41,924 bases of DNA from positions 1 to 41,924 of IMG/VR virus record IMGVR_UViG_3300043331_000787; one strand, given 5' to 3'. The DNA is from a virus. The translations under genes were made by a program, and so were the position numbers. The notes beneath the pieces are model-generated. The model saw nothing but the letters and a program-made list of their open reading frames with translations, searched no databases and was not told the origin of the DNA. Positions 38,350 through 41,924 of this stretch are shown here, in pieces; the stretch's first letter is position 1; each line of letters begins with the position of its first letter.

Positions 38350-38990
38350 TGTCTAGTTCTTGCGCACGCAAGGGGAGTGGCATCGGAAGCCACGAAACCT
38401 GGCGGGTCTTTGATGGTCCGCAAGTGTCGCGCGTCATAGCAATAGGCCGTTCCTGGCAAGAGCGCCGCATCGCGATACCACGTTGAGCTGACTGCCATGA
38501 TATTGCGCGCTTGCACCTGGCCCGGCTCAGCCGCCAAGCGCCTCGATATCTCAACCGGCTCTCCCATGTTCGCCCATGATAATTCAATAATGCTCGCGCT
38601 GATGCTCGATACGCTGAACCCAACCGGCGCTGATGGCGGTGTAAGCTTCGGCGCAACAAACGTTTTGCAGTCCGACCCTGGAGATGCTGGCGTTGACCAC
38701 CCCGACAGTCCGGCACTATTCAAAGCGGCAACCCGGTAGCAATATCTGTGGTCCGGCCCGCCTGGCACGGTTGGAGCAACGACGTTGTTATCGGTAAACG
38801 TCTGAATGTTCGCGCCCAGCCCCTCGATAACAAGCTCCCACGACCCGCCGTTAAAGCTTCGCTCGATGCGAAACCCCGATTCGTTAGTAGCCGTATCGGT
38901 CCAGGTTAACACGGCCTGCGGATAGGATGGACTCGCGCTGAGCGCGCATGCGATTAGCGCAGCGATAAATATAGTCTTCCAAGGTCTCAT
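38346..38990 (-). CDS. Secreted fibronectin type III-like protein, 214 aa
   Basis: MRPWKTIFIAALIACALSA is a signal peptide. Residues 30-110 show an FN3-like beta-sandwich: VLTWTDTATNESGFRIERS, then CYRVAALNSAGLSGWS, a typical strand F and G. A second similar domain follows (SASIIELSWANMGE, then YCYDARHL). The start is the ATG at 38990, which has aggggggcg upstream; the frame to 39026 overlaps the lipoprotein gene. It lies between the lipoprotein and the endolysin, so it may act at the envelope during lysis or on host surfaces. Function unproven. Confidence 0.65.
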   Translation of the reverse strand: MRPWKTIFIAALIACALSASPSYPQAVLTWTDTATNESGFRIERSFNGGSWELVIEGLGANIQTFTDNNVVAPTVPGGPDHRYCYRVAALNSAGLSGWSTPASPGSDCKTFVAPKLTPPSAPVGFSVSSISASIIELSWANMGEPVEISRRLAAEPGQVQARNIMAVSSTWYRDAALLPGTAYCYDARHLRTIKDPPGFVASDATPLACARTRQ

Positions 38991-39015
38991 AAAAGAACGC
39001 CCCCCTTTTTTAGTT

Positions 39016-39579
39016 TTAGCGGACAACAGTCTCTAGGTCTTTTTTCTGAGGCAACAAGCCGGACATGAGCGAACTGACAATTTTTACCGCGCTGTTGTAC
39101 TTAACCAAAGAAGCAGCGCCGCACTGACTAACTGCCGTGGTTGACGGCGCGGCATTGCCGGTATTGGTAAGGCATTGCAAATACGCGCCCTGCGCGTCGA
39201 GCACGATTCCCGCCCCTTCGTTAAAAGCGTTGTCACGCGCGCCTGGGTCAATGCGTTGCATAAGCGCATTCAGAAAGTTCACCCCGGCTACAAGACCGCG
39301 CACGATATCTGGCGAGATAGTTCCACCAGTTGCGCCCAACGCTCCGGTTGTAATTGCATCGAGCGCAATGCCAGTCGTCGTTGCGAATACCTGTGCGCGC
39401 ATCGAACGCGCGCCCCACCATTGGAGAAGCGATTCTCCGAACTGCATTATGTGCCAGTCCGAGAGCTGCACTTTATCTTGCGGCGGTTGCTGTACTGGCT
39501 GGAGCAATGTAGGCGCGCGCGTCACATTGCTACAAGCGCTCACTAGCAGCGCGAGAATCGCCGCCACGAAAACATTCAT
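39016..39579 (-). CDS. Lipoprotein, 187 aa
   Basis: MNVFVAAILALLVSAC is a lipoprotein signal with the lipobox VSAC, Cys at residue 16. The mature part begins with a Pro/Gln-rich tether (RAPTLLQPVQQPPQDK), followed by helices with SLLQWWGARSM and a C-terminal Cys pair. The ATG at 39579 follows ggaaagga. In a lysis module an outer-membrane lipoprotein could be the outer spanin subunit, but it is longer than typical o-spanins, so superinfection exclusion or another envelope role is also possible. Confidence 0.65.
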   Translation of the reverse strand: MNVFVAAILALLVSACSNVTRAPTLLQPVQQPPQDKVQLSDWHIMQFGESLLQWWGARSMRAQVFATTTGIALDAITTGALGATGGTISPDIVRGLVAGVNFLNALMQRIDPGARDNAFNEGAGIVLDAQGAYLQCLTNTGNAAPSTTAVSQCGAASLVKYNSAVKIVSSLMSGLLPQKKDLETVVR

Positions 39580-39595
39580 TGGTCATCCTTTCCTG

Positions 39596-39832
39596 TCACG
39601 ACGGCTTGTTCGTGACATAGCGCGTGACTAATCCAGAAAACAGACCTGCGAGTAAATACCGCATCGATGCCTGGATGGCTTCTGGCGGAACTATTTGGGC
39701 TAAACTCAAAAGCCACATCGCAACATTGGCGACATGCTCCGATGCTGGGATTCCAATTAGCGTTGCGCTGCCAGCGGCATACGCCTTCGCATTGGTTTGA
39801 ACGTGGTCTTTCACTACCTCTTTAAGTTCCAT
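39596..39832 (-). CDS. Holin-like small membrane protein, 78 aa
   Basis: A 78-residue protein with two hydrophobic segments (residues about 35-52 and 62-75: VANVAMWLLSLAQIV, then LLAGLFSGLVTRYV), separated by a short loop, and a basic C-terminal end. Size and position just upstream of lipoprotein and endolysin genes fit a class II-like holin. The start is the ATG at 39832, coupled to the previous gene by TGATG; a TTG at 39835 is an alternative. The assignment rests on layout only. Confidence 0.5.
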   Translation of the reverse strand: MELKEVVKDHVQTNAKAYAAGSATLIGIPASEHVANVAMWLLSLAQIVPPEAIQASMRYLLAGLFSGLVTRYVTNKPS

Positions 39833-39966
39833 CAAAGTGTCTCCTTCATGGGCGCGTGCCCGCCAAGCCGCAACCGGTTATTTTGCCGTCTAGCGCAAAC
39901 TATGGCCAGCGGCAAAATCCAGAATAGCTGCGTAACGGCGAACAAAAGTACAAGCCCTTTTTTCAT
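39832..39966 (-). CDS. Small membrane protein, 44 aa
   Basis: A 44-residue ORF beginning MKKGLVLLFAVTQLFWIL and followed by a basic tail (RRQNNRLRLG). It is linked to both neighbours by overlaps: ATGA with the upstream gene's stop and TGATG with the holin-like gene. The hydrophobic segment is long enough to span the membrane; an N-terminal signal peptide is also possible. It could be a lysis regulator or small holin partner. No family is recognised. Confidence 0.5.
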   Translation of the reverse strand: MKKGLVLLFAVTQLFWILPLAIVCARRQNNRLRLGGHAPMKETL

Positions 39967-40145
39967 ACTTCCTCGGTTTCTAATACACCTGCATTGGTGA
40001 CAGTGACTCTGTAAATTGTGCCATTCGGCGAGCGCAATCGAATTTCATCGAGCGCTTGCGTTCCGTTATATGCTGGCGCATGGAGTGTGCTTTCATGGTT
40101 CACGAGATTTTGGCGCGCCACCGAATCAACGACTTCCACGGCCAT
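39963..40145 (-). CDS. Small virion-type protein, 60 aa
   Basis: A 60-residue protein, beta-rich at its end (DEIRLRSPNGTIYRVTVTNAG), a pattern seen in small phage head or tail-associated proteins. The ATG at 40145 follows gagaggg at the end of the upstream gene; the longer frame to 40220 overlaps it without need. It is coupled to the 44-residue membrane protein by ATGA. The exact role is unknown. Confidence 0.5.
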   Translation of the reverse strand: MAVEVVDSVARQNLVNHESTLHAPAYNGTQALDEIRLRSPNGTIYRVTVTNAGVLETEEV

Positions 40146-40150
40146 TGTAT

Positions 40151-40534
40151 TTACCCTCTCGCTCGTTCGCCGTATACATCGATGGTGACGTGGCCACCGG
40201 CAACAGCAGTTAGGTCGCACACGATGCTATCTACCGGTGCTTTTAAATCATCCGGTCCCAAATGCTTGACGGCTGTGGCTTCGGTGATGGTAGCAATCGG
40301 GAACCATGACACGCCATCCGGCGACGTATATACGACCAGCGTAAAACTCGTCGCGGTGTGCTTGATGAATAGGCTTGGTTTAAATCCAGCGATTTTAACC
40401 GATTTGCTATTGGCTGCCGTAGCTTGCGCCGATAGCAAATTTGCCGCCCGCGATTCGCCGACTAACGTATGCACGGGAGCATCGATGCGTCGATCTATGG
40501 CTGTCGCTGGCACCAGGGACGCGCTAAGCGCCAT
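40151..40534 (-). CDS. Beta-rich virion-type protein, 127 aa
   Basis: A 127-residue protein with a helical start and a beta-rich body (FTLVVYTSPDGVSWFPIATI, then VTIDVYG). The SPDGVSWFPI segment resembles loops of carbohydrate-binding or decoration-type domains of phage virion proteins. The ATG at 40534 follows the strong aggaggg site. No signal peptide is seen. It is probably structural by position between the MuF-like gene and the lysis module. Confidence 0.55.
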   Translation of the reverse strand: MALSASLVPATAIDRRIDAPVHTLVGESRAANLLSAQATAANSKSVKIAGFKPSLFIKHTATSFTLVVYTSPDGVSWFPIATITEATAVKHLGPDDLKAPVDSIVCDLTAVAGGHVTIDVYGERARG

Positions 40535-40553
40535 ATGTTAACCCTCCTTGTTT

Positions 40554-40856
40554 TCAGCGCCGTATCAACAGCGCTCCGCGTTGTCGTGTGATAGGAAAAA
40601 AATGCTGAAGGTCGATGTGTCCGGCGGCATCCGGCGGCAGCGGCAGCGGTTCATACGTAACATGCTCGACGATTGGTTCGCATGGCGAGATGTTATGCAT
40701 CGCCTCGATAATCGACACGCGCACGCGAATCGTATCAAGGTCTTCCGGCGTCAATTTTTCCACTACCGGTTTTAATGGGATACCTTTTACAACCAGCGGT
40801 TGGCCTATGGCCAGATTCGCAATCGATTGCTCTAACGTGCGGCTATCGACAATCAT
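40554..40856 (-). CDS. Hypothetical virion-region protein, 100 aa
   Basis: A 100-residue protein, mixed alpha/beta, with a Pro-rich middle (EPLPLPPDAAGH) and a basic C-terminus (ITRQRGALLIRR). It lies next to the MuF-like gene, and the tiny ORF before it overlaps its start as ATGA. No family is recognised. A structural or head-completion role is a guess from position. Confidence 0.5.
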   Translation of the reverse strand: MIVDSRTLEQSIANLAIGQPLVVKGIPLKPVVEKLTPEDLDTIRVRVSIIEAMHNISPCEPIVEHVTYEPLPLPPDAAGHIDLQHFFPITRQRGALLIRR

Positions 40857-40915
40857 TTTGCAGACACCATAATTATCAGTACGACTATTAGAAGAGCAGC
40901 TCCTAGATACTCCAC
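40853..40915 (-). CDS. Possible tiny membrane peptide, 20 aa
   Basis: A GTG-initiated frame of 20 codons encodes a nearly continuous hydrophobic peptide (VEYLGAALLIVVLIIMVSAK) whose stop overlaps the next start as ATGA. It fills the gap between the MuF-like and the 100-residue genes. Hydrophobic composition and the overlap favour a real gene, but its length is below what can be asserted from sequence alone. Confidence 0.3.
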   Translation of the reverse strand: MEYLGAALLIVVLIIMVSAK

Positions 40916-40922
40916 ACTGCGC

Positions 40923-41924
40923 CTACGCCGCCTCAGCGACTTCTAAGCCAACTTCTTCGCGGCCTGCGCGGTAGCGGTCGGCAAATTGTCGCCAAAGCTG
41001 TTGATCGACTTCGCCGTAATACTTCTGCCAGTCTGAGCACATTTCGTTTGGGTGAGTGGCTCCTATTACAGCTCGATACAGCCGTCTTGTCCGCACGCCA
41101 ACGTCAATTTGCGGGGTTGTTCCCCGTTCCAAATCGCGGACCCTGTAAAGTCGCGGCGTGCCATCGGGATTAGTATAAAGCGCAAGACAGATTTTGCATG
41201 CGTTGGGTCGCGTAATTCGGTACACCAGATCGCTATGCGCGAATTTGCCGCTGAGCCTGTCGGCTCGAAAGGCCCCGTTGGAGAAAGCATTCGATATTTC
41301 CGTTCTCGCGATACGCTCGAAGTCGCGAAAAATATCATTGGCGTTCTCGGCTTGAAACATTTCTCGCGCGGTGACAAGCGGATGCGTTCTTGTAGCAATG
41401 GCATTGACTGCCAAATCCCGAAGCATATCGCGCTCACGCTGTAATGCCCGGCCCCGAATAAGTCGTCCTGCTTTATCATAAACCGGCATAAGCAGATTCA
41501 TCGACTCGTTACGGGCAATGGCAATAGCCTGTCGTTCGGCTTCGGACAACGGATGCGCCTGCGCGGCGCGAACAAGATCGGCCCATGTGCGCCGACGCCC
41601 GCTTTCGATTAGCGAGCGAATAAGCGCGAAGCGATATGCCAAGCCTGGGAAGTCCAAAATTTCAGTTTGCGTCCAGCCCCAGCGGCGTAAGCGTCGCTCG
41701 ACTTCGGGATCAATGGGCACCCCTACCATATGGGACGTATGAGCAAGGCCAACATCGAATAGCGTTCGCTCTAATTCTATTGACTGTGCCGGGGTTAGGC
41801 GCGCGAAGGTTCCGCCGTGCCGAGACAAATAGTTTTCGACGACTTGCCAGATATGCTCGCGCGCGTTGAGAAACCGCCTACGAGCGCGGCGCGTCAACTC
41901 GTTGAGAAACCAATGCTCGAATTC
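40923..41924 (-). CDS. MuF-like minor head protein, partial at the window edge
   Basis: The frame stays open to the right edge; a TTG at 41895-41897 is the first candidate start, but the gene probably begins outside. FERIARTEISNAFSNGAFRA, then CKICLALY and, further on, GATHPNEMCSDWQKYY are features of the phage Mu gpF/SPP1 gp7 head-morphogenesis family, in which a conserved Arg/Thr/Glu helix precedes Cys and His residues of a small metal-binding core. The protein is a minor head component, made in the cytoplasm and packed with the portal. Terminase and portal would be expected upstream, that is, beyond the right edge. Confidence 0.85.
   Translation of the reverse strand, partial: EFEHWFLNELTRRARRRFLNAREHIWQVVENYLSRHGGTFARLTPAQSIELERTLFDVGLAHTSHMVGVPIDPEVERRLRRWGWTQTEILDFPGLAYRFALIRSLIESGRRRTWADLVRAAQAHPLSEAERQAIAIARNESMNLLMPVYDKAGRLIRGRALQRERDMLRDLAVNAIATRTHPLVTAREMFQAENANDIFRDFERIARTEISNAFSNGAFRADRLSGKFAHSDLVYRITRPNACKICLALYTNPDGTPRLYRVRDLERGTTPQIDVGVRTRRLYRAVIGATHPNEMCSDWQKYYGEVDQQLWRQFADRYRAGREEVGLEVAEAA

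Noticed and set aside
1-41924. tRNA, rRNA, CRISPR arrays, insertion sequences, integrase
   Set aside because: I looked for cloverleaf-like segments, regularly spaced direct repeats, terminal inverted repeats with transposase motifs and tyrosine/serine recombinase motifs, and found none I can support by eye.
41919-41924. EcoRI site GAATTC at the right end as a possible natural genome end
   Set aside because: The MuF-like frame runs open across it, so the window simply ends inside a gene; nothing shows a physical end.

Overview
The window looks like part of a large, lytic-type tailed bacteriophage (Caudoviricetes) genome, probably infecting a Gram-negative host. The support is dense packing with start/stop overlaps (ATGA, TAATG), many tiny unrecognised genes, a MuF-like minor head protein, a GH108-type endolysin, fibre/adhesin proteins, Mu Com-like zinc proteins and multidomain 'polyvalent' proteins of the kind known from phages. 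I see no rRNA, tRNA, integrase, transposase or CRISPR array. Terminase, portal, major capsid and tail tape-measure genes are not here; since the minor head gene runs off the right edge, they probably lie beyond it. Sec signal peptides and a lipobox suggest a Gram-negative host. I cannot name the genus.

Layout: two opposed transcription blocks. Left block, about 1-14280, all on +: small accessory/early-type genes. Recognisable members are a SWIM-type zinc-finger protein, an N6-adenine methylase-like protein without a visible catalytic motif IV, a ParB-family protein with no ParA beside it, a SprT-like zinc metalloprotease, a Ycf35/DUF1257-like + DUF2997-like + Ycf46-like AAA+ ATPase group, a transglutaminase-like Cys/His/Asp protein and a spermidine-synthase-like methyltransferase. 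A 19-base element, ccgaacgccacgggaataa, occurs four times at gene boundaries in this block.

Right block, about 14229-41924, all on - apart from one doubtful small + ORF. Read from the right edge it runs: MuF-like head protein; small virion-type proteins; a lysis module (holin-like membrane protein, lipoprotein, FN3-like secreted protein, GH108 endolysin); a 1655-residue polyvalent protein (pyrophosphatase-like, HAD-like and SF2/SNF2 helicase regions); a TM/coiled-coil protein; a 610-residue ParB-like/zeta-kinase protein; zinc-finger and GRPGQ-motif proteins; then fibre/adhesin proteins, four of which begin with Sec-type signal peptides, including a 2275-residue mosaic of beta-helix and propeller-like regions. 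It ends in a sigma-70-like protein at the point where the two blocks converge and overlap.

Likely division of labour (inference): the left block reprograms the infected cell, the polyvalent proteins are packaged or injected and protect or process DNA early, the fibre block recognises the host surface, and the sigma-like protein may switch transcription between blocks. Apart from a few families, assignments rest on motifs read by eye.
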